Source: an uncultured Geobacteraceae bacterium
GTDB taxonomy: Bacteria; Desulfobacterota; Desulfuromonadia; Geobacterales; Pseudopelobacteraceae
NCBI GenBank assembly: GCA_903875605.1
Contig: CAIQWT010000026.1
Location: 1-64,000 of the forward strand
Reading direction: 5' to 3'
Length of the DNA: 64,000 nucleotides
Part shown: positions 7,092 to 14,995 of the stretch, piece after piece
How positions within the stretch are numbered: position 1 is the first letter of the stretch
How the letters are laid out: each line of letters opens with the position of its first letter
The notes under the pieces: generated by a model
The model's input: only the letters and a program-made list of their open reading frames with translations
Database searches by the model: none
What the model was told of the DNA's origin: nothing
Position numbers and translations under genes: made by a program

Positions 7092-9650
7092 ATGAACATT
7101 AACAGAAGGAATTTTCTGAAAGCATCACTGGCGGCTGGTGTGCTCTTTACCCTTGACGGCCCGCTGTTTAACGCCCTGGCCTTTGCGGCTGCTGAGGGTG
7201 GAGTAAAACCTGGTGCCTGGCTCCCCTCCACCTGTCAGGGGTGCACCGCCTGGTGTCCGGTGGAGTTTTTTGTTCAAAACGGCCGTATAGCAAAGGTTCG
7301 CGGCAACCAGCTCAGCAAGGCCAACAATGGCTACTGCTGCCCTCGCGGCCATCTTATGGTTCAACAGGTCTATGATCCGGACCGGATCAAGGTGCCGATG
7401 AAACGCACCAACCCTGTCAAGGGGCGCGGTGTCGATCCCAGGTTCATTCCGATCAGTTGGGATGAGGCATTGGATACGGTCGCTGACAAGATGCTGGAAC
7501 TGCGCAAAGCCAATGAGCCGGAAAAACTGCTCTACATGCGTGGCCGCTACTCGTCAACTTCAACCGAGCTACTATACGGCACACTACCGAAAATTTACGG
7601 CACCCCTAATTACTACTCCCACAGCGCCATCTGCGCCGAAGCTGAGAAAATGGGGCCGGGGCTCACCCAGGGTTTCTTCGGTTACCGGGACTACGACCTG
7701 GCCAAAACAACCTGCTTGGTAATCTGGGGTACCGACCCGCTCAGCTCTAACCGTCAGGTGCCCAACGCCATCAACAAGTTCGGCGACATCCTTGATCGCG
7801 GCACAGTCATCACAGTCGATCCCCGTTATTCCACCTCTGCTGCAAAGGCCACGGAGTGGCTTCCGATCAAGCCGGGCGAAGACGGTGCTCTGGCAGCGGC
7901 CTTTGCACACGTCATTATGACCGAAGGGATGTGGAGTAAGGAGTTTGTCGGTGATTTCAAGGAGGGTGTCAATCTCTTCAAGAGCGGTGCAACGGTTGAC
8001 GAGGCGGCTTTTGTGGAAAAACAGACGTATGGCGTTGTTAAATGGTGGAATATCGAGTTGAAGGACAAGACCCCTGCCTGGGCCGCCAAGGTCACACTGA
8101 TCCCTGAAGATCAGATCATCCGTGCAGCCCGCGCCATGGGCAAAGCGGGGACAAAAACATCGGTCTGGATGGGGCCCGGCGTGGCCATGACCCCTCGCGG
8201 AACCTATGCATCTATGGCGGTCTACGCACTAAACGGCATCCTCGGTTCCATTGAAACCGAAGGGGGCGTCATGCAGAGTTCCAGTGCGCCGGTGGAGAGT
8301 TTCCCCAAGGCCGATCCATTTATTGATGAACTGGCCAAGCACCACGGTCATGGCAAAAAGATTGACGGCCGTGGCGCTAAAAACATGCCGGCCATGATGA
8401 ACGCCAAGCCGGGGAGCGGCGTGGTCACCAACAACGTGGCCAATGCCCTGTTGAAGGATCCCGGAGCGATAAAGGTTTTTATCAGCACCTGGAGCAACTT
8501 CGTCTTTTCTGCCACCGGTGCTCAGCGCTGGGAAAAGGCTATGGAAAAAATCCCCTTCTTCGTTCATGTGGTCACTAACGCCGCTGAAATGACCCAATAC
8601 GCTGATATTGTTCTGCCGGCGACTTTTGCTCCGGCTGAGAAACTCTCTATCGTTGGTAATATGGCCAACCTGCACGGCCATATCTCCATTCAGCAACCGG
8701 TGATCAAGCCGCTCTGGCAGGCTAAGGCCGAAGAGATCGAAGTAATGTGGCTTCTGGCCGAAAAGCTTAAAACCAAAGGGTTTGCAAATCTGTATGATTA
8801 CTATGCTTCCTTTGAAGATCCGGAAACCAAGAAAAAACCGGCCAACGCAGCAGAGTTTGCAGAAATAGCCGCTAAAATTTCCAGCCAGAAGGTCTGGAAC
8901 GGTAAAGAGAAGATGAAGGGAGATCAGATTGCAGGATGGGAAGATTTCAAGAAAAAAGGCGTCTACAACTCCGAGGTCTATAAGTACAAAAAGAACTGGG
9001 GTAAGGATAACCCCGAAACGAAGAAATTCGAAGGCAAGTTCAAGACCGAAACCAAAAAGTTCGAGTTTTACAGCGAGACCATGAAAAAAGGGCTTGCCGA
9101 GCATGCCAAAAAGCATAACACCACCATAGATGATATCCTCAAGGTCAGCGGTTATGAGGCCCAGGGTGAACTTGCCTTTGTGCCGCATTATGAATCACCC
9201 AAGCGCCACGGAAGCCTGGCGGAGTATCCCTTTACCTTTATCGACCACAAGTCCCGCCTCAACCGGGAAGGGCGCAGCGCCAACACTCCATGGTACCAGG
9301 AATTCAAGAAGGTGGACGTTGGGGATAAGAGCTGGGATGACGTGGCCAAGATCAACCCGATAGACGCAAAAAAAATGGGCATCAAGGACGGCGACACTAT
9401 TCGTCTCACCTCTACTACTGGAACTATTGTCACCAAGGCACGGCTCTGGGAAGGTGTCCGTCCCGGTACGGTCGCCAAATGCTATGGTCAGGGCCACTGG
9501 GCCTACGGTCGCGTTGCCGCCAAGGATTACGCCAAGGCCCAGCCACGTGGAGGCAACAACAACGAGCTTCTGGTCGACGACTATGACCGTTTGAGCGGCG
9601 CTACTGCCCGCAACGGCGGCTTCACCGGCGTCAAGATCGAGAAAGCCTAG
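7092..9650 (+). CDS. ArrA-like molybdopterin oxidoreductase, catalytic subunit (CISM family)
   Basis: An 852-residue Tat-exported molybdenum enzyme (RRNFLK at residues 5-10). A 4Fe-4S site at C48, C51, C55 and C83 has the CX2CX3CX27C spacing of respiratory arsenate reductase. The Mo ligand should be C181 (SHSAICAEAEKMG). Residues that bind arsenate in Shewanella ArrA as I recall them (R165, Y166, H189, S190, K198) have counterparts R152, Y153, H177, S178 and K186. The length also matches ArrA (about 854). The final 130 residues form the usual dinucleotide-binding domain. A good ribosome site (AGGAGA) precedes the ATG. The substrate is probably an oxyanion such as arsenate; selenate, tetrathionate, thiosulfate or polysulfide cannot be excluded from sequence alone. 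It is encoded with a cytochrome, an ArrB-like subunit and a chaperone. Confidence 0.85.
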   Translation: MNINRRNFLKASLAAGVLFTLDGPLFNALAFAAAEGGVKPGAWLPSTCQGCTAWCPVEFFVQNGRIAKVRGNQLSKANNGYCCPRGHLMVQQVYDPDRIKVPMKRTNPVKGRGVDPRFIPISWDEALDTVADKMLELRKANEPEKLLYMRGRYSSTSTELLYGTLPKIYGTPNYYSHSAICAEAEKMGPGLTQGFFGYRDYDLAKTTCLVIWGTDPLSSNRQVPNAINKFGDILDRGTVITVDPRYSTSAAKATEWLPIKPGEDGALAAAFAHVIMTEGMWSKEFVGDFKEGVNLFKSGATVDEAAFVEKQTYGVVKWWNIELKDKTPAWAAKVTLIPEDQIIRAARAMGKAGTKTSVWMGPGVAMTPRGTYASMAVYALNGILGSIETEGGVMQSSSAPVESFPKADPFIDELAKHHGHGKKIDGRGAKNMPAMMNAKPGSGVVTNNVANALLKDPGAIKVFISTWSNFVFSATGAQRWEKAMEKIPFFVHVVTNAAEMTQYADIVLPATFAPAEKLSIVGNMANLHGHISIQQPVIKPLWQAKAEEIEVMWLLAEKLKTKGFANLYDYYASFEDPETKKKPANAAEFAEIAAKISSQKVWNGKEKMKGDQIAGWEDFKKKGVYNSEVYKYKKNWGKDNPETKKFEGKFKTETKKFEFYSETMKKGLAEHAKKHNTTIDDILKVSGYEAQGELAFVPHYESPKRHGSLAEYPFTFIDHKSRLNREGRSANTPWYQEFKKVDVGDKSWDDVAKINPIDAKKMGIKDGDTIRLTSTTGTIVTKARLWEGVRPGTVAKCYGQGHWAYGRVAAKDYAKAQPRGGNNNELLVDDYDRLSGATARNGGFTGVKIEKA

Positions 9651-9669
9651 GAAAGGGAGGAATTAACCA

Positions 9670-10500
9670 ATGGCAAAACAACTAGGAATGGTTATAGATA
9701 TGCAGAAATGCGTGGGATGCGGAGCGTGTGCCCTCGCCTGCAAAACCGAAAACAGCACGCAGGGCGCAAACAGAGGACAAACCTTTAACTGGGCTGATTT
9801 TTACATCACGGAGAAGGGGACGTTTCCTAACATCCAGTCAGAGACTATCCCTACCCGCTGCAATCACTGCGCAGAACCGGAATGTATCAAAGGATGCCCG
9901 AAGCCACAGGCGTTGTATAAGTCGGAAGAGGGGCTCACCCTGTTCAACGCCAAGTATTGTATCCAATGTAAAAAATGTCAGGAGAAGTGTCCCTACAGTG
10001 CTCTCGATGTGAACAAGCAGCATGTGCAATACAGTGTCATCAGCTTTAATGAGGTTGGTGTTGAAGTCAATGAATTCTACAAGGATAAAACGGAACTGAT
10101 CAAGGGGTGTACCGCCTCCGGAGCTCAAGTGTCTCAAGCCGCCGGGGCAACCCCGCCCAACAGAAACGAGTATGCTTACAGGGATGACAAGAACCCGCGC
10201 GACCCGAAAGCTACCCGTGGCAAAGGAGAGACTAAAGATGTCCGTTCCGGCGGTTGGGTGGAAAAATGCACCTTCTGTGTCCACCGGATCAGGAATGGCG
10301 AGCAACCGTACTGTGTCGTGGCCTGTCCGGCCAAGGCGCGGATCGTCGGCGATGTCAACGATCCTGCCAGTGAGGTGAGCAAGCTGATCAGTAAATACAA
10401 GCCGAGACTGCTCAAGAACAATAAGGGTGAGTATCTGAAAGCCGGCGAGAAGGGTACGCAGCCAAACAATTATTACATCAGGGATTATAAAAAAGTGTAG
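9670..10500 (+). CDS. Four-cluster ferredoxin subunit of the molybdenum reductase (ArrB/PsrB/DmsB type)
   Basis: A 276-residue iron-sulfur protein with no signal peptide; it would be exported with the Tat-tagged catalytic subunit. Four cysteine groups, each expected to hold a 4Fe-4S cluster, are visible: CVGCGACALAC, CNHCAEPECIKGC, CIQCKKCQEKC and CTFCVHR...YCVVAC. The segment RNGEQPYCVVACPAKARIVGDVNDPASEVSKLI closely follows ArrB. It is longer than Shewanella ArrB (about 234 residues) because of an insert around residues 125-195 rich in charged residues. AGGA lies 8-11 bases before the ATG, 19 bases after the catalytic gene. It should carry electrons between the 12-haem cytochrome and the Mo site. 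Confidence 0.9.
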   Translation: MAKQLGMVIDMQKCVGCGACALACKTENSTQGANRGQTFNWADFYITEKGTFPNIQSETIPTRCNHCAEPECIKGCPKPQALYKSEEGLTLFNAKYCIQCKKCQEKCPYSALDVNKQHVQYSVISFNEVGVEVNEFYKDKTELIKGCTASGAQVSQAAGATPPNRNEYAYRDDKNPRDPKATRGKGETKDVRSGGWVEKCTFCVHRIRNGEQPYCVVACPAKARIVGDVNDPASEVSKLISKYKPRLLKNNKGEYLKAGEKGTQPNNYYIRDYKKV

Positions 10501-10522
10501 TTCGGACTGGCATCTATCATGG

Positions 10523-10553
10523 CCGGCCCTCTCCATATCAGGGAGTGGGCCGG
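10523..10553 (+). other. GC-rich stem-loop between the ferredoxin and chaperone genes
   Basis: CCGGCCC (10523-10529) pairs with GGGCCGG (10547-10553), and an inner CTCC/GGAG pairing follows after a T-T mismatch, with loop ATATCA. There is no T-run, so it is not a normal terminator. It may protect the upstream message or lower chaperone output relative to the structural subunits. Confidence 0.6.
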
Positions 10554-10572
10554 TAAAGCTCGAGGAGTAGCC

Positions 10573-11220
10573 ATGCAAAAAGATGAAATTATCGTACTTG
10601 AGATAATGAAAGGTGAGTGCTATCGCTTTTTGGCCGCTTGTTTCTATTTACCAAATAAGGAGTCACTTGCAGCGGAACAATTACTTGCCAATCTGACGCA
10701 AAACCTTCAGCAAATCTGCCCGGCGGCTGCGCCGTTTTCAAAAAAAATGGAAGAGAGCTTTGAAGCGTACACGGAAGAAGAGCTTGCAGTAGAATACTCC
10801 AGGCTCTTCGTGGGACCATTCGGCCTGAAGGCCCCGCCGTATGGATCTATTTATCTGGACAATGAACGCACGGTTATGGGCCCCTCCACCATGGAGACTA
10901 TACACTTTTACGAAAAAGAAGGGCTTGCCAGAGATGAGAGCTTTAACGAGCTTCCCGATCATATCGCAGTAGAGCTGGAATTCATGTATTTTCTCATTTT
11001 CAGGGAAGCGGAAGCTCTGCAGAATGGAGAGTCCGGGCGGGCAGAATTGTATCGCCAAAAACAGGAGAATTTCCGCAGTCGTTTCCTTGATAAATGGGTT
11101 CCTGCATTTTGCGGGAATATGAAAGAGGGTACCGACAACGTTTTTTATCTCGCGCTGGCGGACTGTTTATTCACTTTGATCTCGCTCGCATCTGTACCGG
11201 CGGCATCAGGTCAGCCGTAA
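10573..11220 (+). CDS. TorD/DmsD-family chaperone for the molybdenum reductase
   Basis: A 215-residue cytoplasmic, mostly helical protein of the TorD family, which holds the apo-catalytic subunit until cofactor insertion and Tat export. Family hallmarks are the segment EYSRLFVGPFGLKAPPYGSIY (about residues 75-97), the following ERTVMGPST, and NELPDHIAVELEFMYFL. The start at 10573 is chosen because GAGGAG lies about 7 bases before it; the ATG at 10519 would place the GC hairpin inside the gene. It is the last gene of the reductase operon. The partner is almost certainly the enzyme encoded at 7092. Confidence 0.85.
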   Translation: MQKDEIIVLEIMKGECYRFLAACFYLPNKESLAAEQLLANLTQNLQQICPAAAPFSKKMEESFEAYTEEELAVEYSRLFVGPFGLKAPPYGSIYLDNERTVMGPSTMETIHFYEKEGLARDESFNELPDHIAVELEFMYFLIFREAEALQNGESGRAELYRQKQENFRSRFLDKWVPAFCGNMKEGTDNVFYLALADCLFTLISLASVPAASGQP

Positions 11221-11353
11221 AACCAAATCCATACCAACGTCTCAACTTTGTTGGCTTGTCTGCACCTCAACAGCATACTGTTATGCGCCTTACTTGTAGC
11301 GACGGTTAGGAATATGGTGTGTGCGATAAAAAATACAAAAATGAAACTTTTAC

Positions 11354-11399
11354 TTGACACCAACCATTAATTCTAATAACTATAGTCTTACTAGACTAT
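11354..11399 (+). promoter_or_regulatory. Promoter and perfect inverted repeat over the Rrf2 gene start
   Basis: TTGACA at 11354-11359 is followed by a weak -10 (TAACTATAGT, 11377-11386). A perfect inverted repeat ATAGTCT-TACT-AGACTAT spans 11382-11399 and includes the A and T of the start codon. It covers the -10 and transcription start, as expected for an autorepressor site. No Shine-Dalgarno sequence is present, so the message may be nearly leaderless. Confidence 0.55.
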
Positions 11400-11862
11400 G
11401 ATTTCAAAAAAGACTAAATACGCGCTTAAGGCGCTTGGTTATCTGGCCGAACACTCTACGGGCGAACCTATTCTTATTTCTGAACTTGCGAAAGAAGAAA
11501 ATATCCCACGGAAGTTTCTCGAAGCTATTCTTGTCTCTCTCAGAAAAGGCGGAATACTTAAGAGCAAGATCGGCAAAGGCGGCGGTTATATGCTGGCTGT
11601 CCCTCCGACCAATATTACTATTGGCAGGATAGTCGGTATACTTGAAGGCGGCTTTGCTCTGGTGGAATGTCTTAACGATAATAATGTAGAAGTGGTATGT
11701 GTTGAGTGCGGCGACCCGACTTGCTGCGGTATCCGTCTGGTGATGGGAGATGTAAAAAAGGCAATAGACTCAGTATTCGAATCAACAACCCTCGCGGATA
11801 TGGTTGAGAGAAGCGAGCTAGCCCGGCAACATAAGTCAAAGATCGTGGATTTCAGCATTTAA
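11398..11862 (+). CDS. Rrf2-family regulator of sulfur assimilation (CymR/IscR-like)
   Basis: A 154-residue regulator with the Rrf2 winged HTH at the N-terminus (MISKKTKYALKALGYLAEH, then the recognition region IPRKFLEAILVSLRKGG and wing GKGGGYML). Five cysteines (C91, C101, C104, C109, C110) lie in the segment that binds an iron-sulfur cluster in IscR, with different spacing. It stands first in a cluster devoted to cysteine synthesis, directly ahead of cysteine synthase. In Bacillus, CymR is an Rrf2 protein that senses cysteine through a complex with CysK, so a cysteine- or Fe-S-responsive repressor is the natural guess. Inverted repeats at 11382-11399 and 11883-11905 are its likely sites. 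Confidence 0.8.
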   Translation: MISKKTKYALKALGYLAEHSTGEPILISELAKEENIPRKFLEAILVSLRKGGILKSKIGKGGGYMLAVPPTNITIGRIVGILEGGFALVECLNDNNVEVVCVECGDPTCCGIRLVMGDVKKAIDSVFESTTLADMVERSELARQHKSKIVDFSI

Positions 11863-11882
11863 GTTTTTTTATCACAAATGCC

Positions 11883-11905
11883 TACCTAATCTATAGAGAT
11901 AGGTA
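11883..11905. promoter_or_regulatory. Inverted repeat upstream of cysK, possible Rrf2 operator
   Basis: TACCTA(A)TCT-ATAG-AGATAGGTA, an imperfect 9-bp-arm inverted repeat with one extra A in the left arm, in the 64-base gap between the Rrf2 gene and cysK. It does not share obvious sequence with the repeat at 11382 beyond the central CTATAG-like core, so the two may serve different proteins. Confidence 0.45.
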
Positions 11906-11926
11906 AACTAGAAAAGGAGAAAGATC

Positions 11927-12880
11927 ATGAGCAAAATCTATGCTGACAATTCGCAATCGATCGGAAACACCCCCCTGGTAAAATTAAACAACATAATCGG
12001 CAACTCAAAAGCAATTATTCTAGCAAAAGTAGAGGCACGAAACCCTGCCTATTCGGTTAAATGCCGCATTGGTGCCAACATGATCTGGGATGCTGAAAAA
12101 CGTGGCGTACTTAAGCCGGGTGTCGAGATCATAGAGCCTACATCCGGGAACACCGGTATCGCACTTGCATATGTGGCCGCTGCCAGAGGTTACAAGCTGA
12201 CTTTAACGATGCCTGAAACAATGAGTATCGAGCGTCGTAGAGTACTGGCTGCGCTAGGTGCAAATCTGATCCTTACCCCTGGTGCTGAAGGGATGAAAGG
12301 CGCTATTAACAGAGCCGAAGAGATGGCGGCAGCTGAGCCGGAAAAATATTTTCTGCCACAACAGTTCAAAAATCCGGCAAATCCGGAGATTCATGAAAAA
12401 ACTACCGGACCGGAAATCTGGAATGACACGGATGGAGCAATCGATGTCCTTGTTGCCGGAGTCGGCACAGGCGGAACCATTACCGGCATTTCTCGCTATA
12501 TCAAAAACACCAAAGGTAAAAAAATCATTTCTGTAGCTGTAGAGCCAAAAGAAAGTCCTGTGATTACACAGCATCTTGCTGGTCAGCCGATTCAACCGGC
12601 TCCGCACAAGATCCAAGGAATCGGCGCAGGATTTATTCCTGATACGCTTGACCTCTCAATAGTGGATAGGGTCGAACAGGTAGAAAGTGCAGAGGCAATT
12701 GAGTTCGCCAAGCGTATGGCAAAAGAGGAAGGAATGCTGGTTGGTATCTCCTGCGGTGCGGCCGTTGCCGCGGCAGTACGCCTTGGACAGCTGGACGAGT
12801 TTGCCGGTAAGACAATCGTAGTCATTCTTCCGGACGGGGCAGAACGGTATCTTTCAACCGCACTGTTTGAGGGTATCTAA
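11927..12880 (+). CDS. cysK: Cysteine synthase A (O-acetylserine sulfhydrylase)
   Basis: A 317-residue PLP enzyme that makes cysteine from O-acetylserine and sulfide. The PLP lysine is K45 in [11 protein letters not shown], the substrate loop is TSGNTG (about residues 68-73), and the phosphate-cradle loop is [10 protein letters not shown]. Length and motifs fit CysK across bacteria. AAAGGAGAAAG precedes the ATG. It is the last chemical step of the pathway encoded downstream; if the upstream Rrf2 protein works like CymR, CysK may also be its co-repressor partner. Confidence 0.95.
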   Translation: MSKIYADNSQSIGNTPLVKLNNIIGNSKAIILAKVEARNPAYSVKCRIGANMIWDAEKRGVLKPGVEIIEPTSGNTGIALAYVAAARGYKLTLTMPETMSIERRRVLAALGANLILTPGAEGMKGAINRAEEMAAAEPEKYFLPQQFKNPANPEIHEKTTGPEIWNDTDGAIDVLVAGVGTGGTITGISRYIKNTKGKKIISVAVEPKESPVITQHLAGQPIQPAPHKIQGIGAGFIPDTLDLSIVDRVEQVESAEAIEFAKRMAKEEGMLVGISCGAAVAAAVRLGQLDEFAGKTIVVILPDGAERYLSTALFEGI

Positions 12881-12882
12881 TC

Positions 12883-14178
12883 ATGAGTACAGCCGGTTCC
12901 GAATACCGTCTTGATGGTATCTATAAACAGCGGCAGGATGGCTTCTACATGCAGCGGGTCAAATTACCGGCAGGGGTCGTGTCTGCCAGTCAGGCGCGAA
13001 CCATAGCAGCTGTATCAACTCGCTTCGGGCAGGGTACTGTCCACCTGACCACCCGTGGCAGCATGGAAATACATTGGTTGAAGGAAGAAGATCTGCCACA
13101 GGTCAAGCGCGAACTTGCTATGACAGGCCTGACATCTCGTGGAGCTTGCGGAGGTGCTGTTCGCGGTATCACCTGTGGCAGTCAGGGTGCTCATGGCTTC
13201 CCGATTATTGAAACGCTTGCCCGTCGCCTGCAACGTCATTTTACCGGTAACCCTCGCTTTGAGCGCCTGCCTAAAAAATTCAAAATCGGTATTGAAGCCG
13301 ATGTGGTTGGTGGCAGGCATCTGATTCAGGATGTAGGGTTGGTGCTGGCAGGGATTGATGGAGGACGGGCACGCTATGACTTATGGATTGCCGGAGGGCT
13401 TGGCCGTGAACCGCAAGCAGCATTCCTGTTTGTAGAAAATTTAGCCGAAGAGCGGATCATTCCAGTCATTGAAGCAATTCTAAGGGTCTACACTGCACAC
13501 GCGCCACCACCAAAACGTCTTAAGTTTCTGGCCAAAGAGTTTGGTGAAGCGAAATTGTGCCAGCTTATCAAAGCCGAAGCAACTTTCAGCGAAGAAATTC
13601 CGGAAGTCAGCGGTATCCATGAAAACTTTATTACTGCTGTGAATGATCATAATCGTTTGGAGCTGCCGGTTTTTGCCGGCAAGCTTACGGCGGCGCAGCT
13701 TGCCATAATTGCTAACAGAGCCGAAATATGTGCTGACGGTGTCCTGATGGTGACGGCCAACCAGGATATTGCACTGCAACTGTTGCCTGACGTCGATGCT
13801 GCTGCAGAATTAAGTATTTTGCAGCAACAGACCGGATTGACATCAGCCGGTTCGGCACCGGCACTGCGTGTCTGCCCCGGCAATCATGAATGCTTGATGG
13901 GGCTAACGGCGACCCGCGATGTGGCGCGTGAACTTCTCGCGCACATCGGTATGCAGGGGCGGAAGTTGACATGGGCTCTTTCCGGATGCCAAAACTCCTG
14001 CACTCAGCCACAGTTGGCTGATATCGGGATTGTCAGCTCAACTCTGGTAAAGGGCGAAGACGGAGTACGCACTCCTCGCTTCGACCTGTACCGCTCGACT
14101 GGAGAGGGTCTGGGAACTGCTGCAGGATGCGCTCATACTCTGGATGAACTGTGTGGCAAGGTGCGGGAAATCGGGTAA
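12883..14178 (+). CDS. Sirohaem sulfite/nitrite reductase-type protein (assimilatory sulfite reductase)
   Basis: A 431-residue protein of the sulfite/nitrite reductase family. The ferredoxin-like half domain is at residues about 20-80 (QARTIAAVSTRFGQGTVHLTTRGS). The 4Fe-4S/sirohaem ligands are C331-X5-C337 (CPGNHEC) and C369-X3-C373 (CQNSC). It is shorter than plant-type NirA/Sir (500-600) and lacks a flavoprotein partner nearby, so it probably draws electrons from ferredoxin. Placed 2 bases after cysK and before APS reductase genes, it should reduce sulfite to sulfide; nitrite reduction is the main alternative. Confidence 0.82.
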   Translation: MSTAGSEYRLDGIYKQRQDGFYMQRVKLPAGVVSASQARTIAAVSTRFGQGTVHLTTRGSMEIHWLKEEDLPQVKRELAMTGLTSRGACGGAVRGITCGSQGAHGFPIIETLARRLQRHFTGNPRFERLPKKFKIGIEADVVGGRHLIQDVGLVLAGIDGGRARYDLWIAGGLGREPQAAFLFVENLAEERIIPVIEAILRVYTAHAPPPKRLKFLAKEFGEAKLCQLIKAEATFSEEIPEVSGIHENFITAVNDHNRLELPVFAGKLTAAQLAIIANRAEICADGVLMVTANQDIALQLLPDVDAAAELSILQQQTGLTSAGSAPALRVCPGNHECLMGLTATRDVARELLAHIGMQGRKLTWALSGCQNSCTQPQLADIGIVSSTLVKGEDGVRTPRFDLYRSTGEGLGTAAGCAHTLDELCGKVREIG

Positions 14179-14182
14179 GAAC

Positions 14183-14995
14183 ATGATTCATGCAATTGAT
14201 TCACATAGGCTGAAAAGCCTGCAGGAGACGCCACACGATTATTCGAGTTCCACTCACTTGCGTCGAGAAGGAAGGGTGTTTTTTATCGGTGGGAATCTGC
14301 CGGTCTACAGCACCCTGGAAACCATGTACGAAAGCTATTGCCTTGAAGCAACCGATTTATTTCACGTTACGTTTGGAAATTCCGGTGATTTTGAGCAAAA
14401 TCTCGACATGATCCGCCAGATCAAGCGCAATTTTTCAGTCCGGCTGATGGGACAGATCCGCTACCCTTTGTCCGCTTCGCAGGTTGAGCAGATTTACCTT
14501 GCCGGCCTTGATATTCTTGATATTCCACAATACGCCTACGACAGTTATCCTGCGGCCGCTCCTGCTGGTGATGTGAATGGCTGGCGGGAAACATTTGGAG
14601 CCGCCGCGGACGTATTTAACCGTTGGTCGGTTGTTTCAACTATTATTGCAAATCACTCTTCAATGGAAGAGATACGGGCAACTATCCATGATCTGTTGAG
14701 CCACGCGGTCATTCCGTTACTCGTACTTACAGAAAAACGGAACAATTGCATTCAGGCAGAAATCGCTGATCTCTTTCTGTACCTGGCTGCGGAATGGCAT
14801 CAGCACCGGGTACCGCTCAAGCCGATCATGCCGTTATTACGCCTTACAGCACCTTTTGAATTTAGTAATTCCTCCGGTTTTCTGAGAGATGTGATCGACA
14901 AATTTCAGGATCGCAGGATCATGGCGGCATCGGATATAAGGCGGCATCTGCGCACAAGCGGTGCCGTTGCATCATTCGAGTCAGCGGGGCTGTAA
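14183..14995 (+). CDS. Conserved-looking protein of unknown function in the sulfate cluster
   Basis: A 270-residue soluble protein I do not recognise. Text such as GRVFFIGGNLPVYSTLETMYESYC, then HVTFGNSGDFEQNLDMIRQIKRNFSVRLMGQIRYPL and QIYLAGLDILDIPQYAYD, reads like alternating strands and helices of a TIM-barrel. It resembles the back half of a radical SAM fold, but there is no CX3CX2C cluster motif. The next gene starts at the base after its stop, and it overlaps no other frame, so it is certainly expressed with the sulfite reductase and permease. The start at 14183 is preferred over 14144, which lies inside the previous gene. A role linked to sulfite reduction or sirohaem supply is only a guess from position. 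Confidence 0.7.
   Translation: MIHAIDSHRLKSLQETPHDYSSSTHLRREGRVFFIGGNLPVYSTLETMYESYCLEATDLFHVTFGNSGDFEQNLDMIRQIKRNFSVRLMGQIRYPLSASQVEQIYLAGLDILDIPQYAYDSYPAAAPAGDVNGWRETFGAAADVFNRWSVVSTIIANHSSMEEIRATIHDLLSHAVIPLLVLTEKRNNCIQAEIADLFLYLAAEWHQHRVPLKPIMPLLRLTAPFEFSNSSGFLRDVIDKFQDRRIMAASDIRRHLRTSGAVASFESAGL

Noticed and set aside
8229-9188. Long antisense frame (319 codons) inside the molybdenum enzyme gene
   Set aside because: Shadow frame of a strongly conserved gene on the other strand; hydrophobic codon pattern typical of antisense readings.
9838-10578. Antisense frame of 246 codons over the ferredoxin subunit gene
   Set aside because: The plus-strand gene is certain; no ribosome site for the antisense frame.
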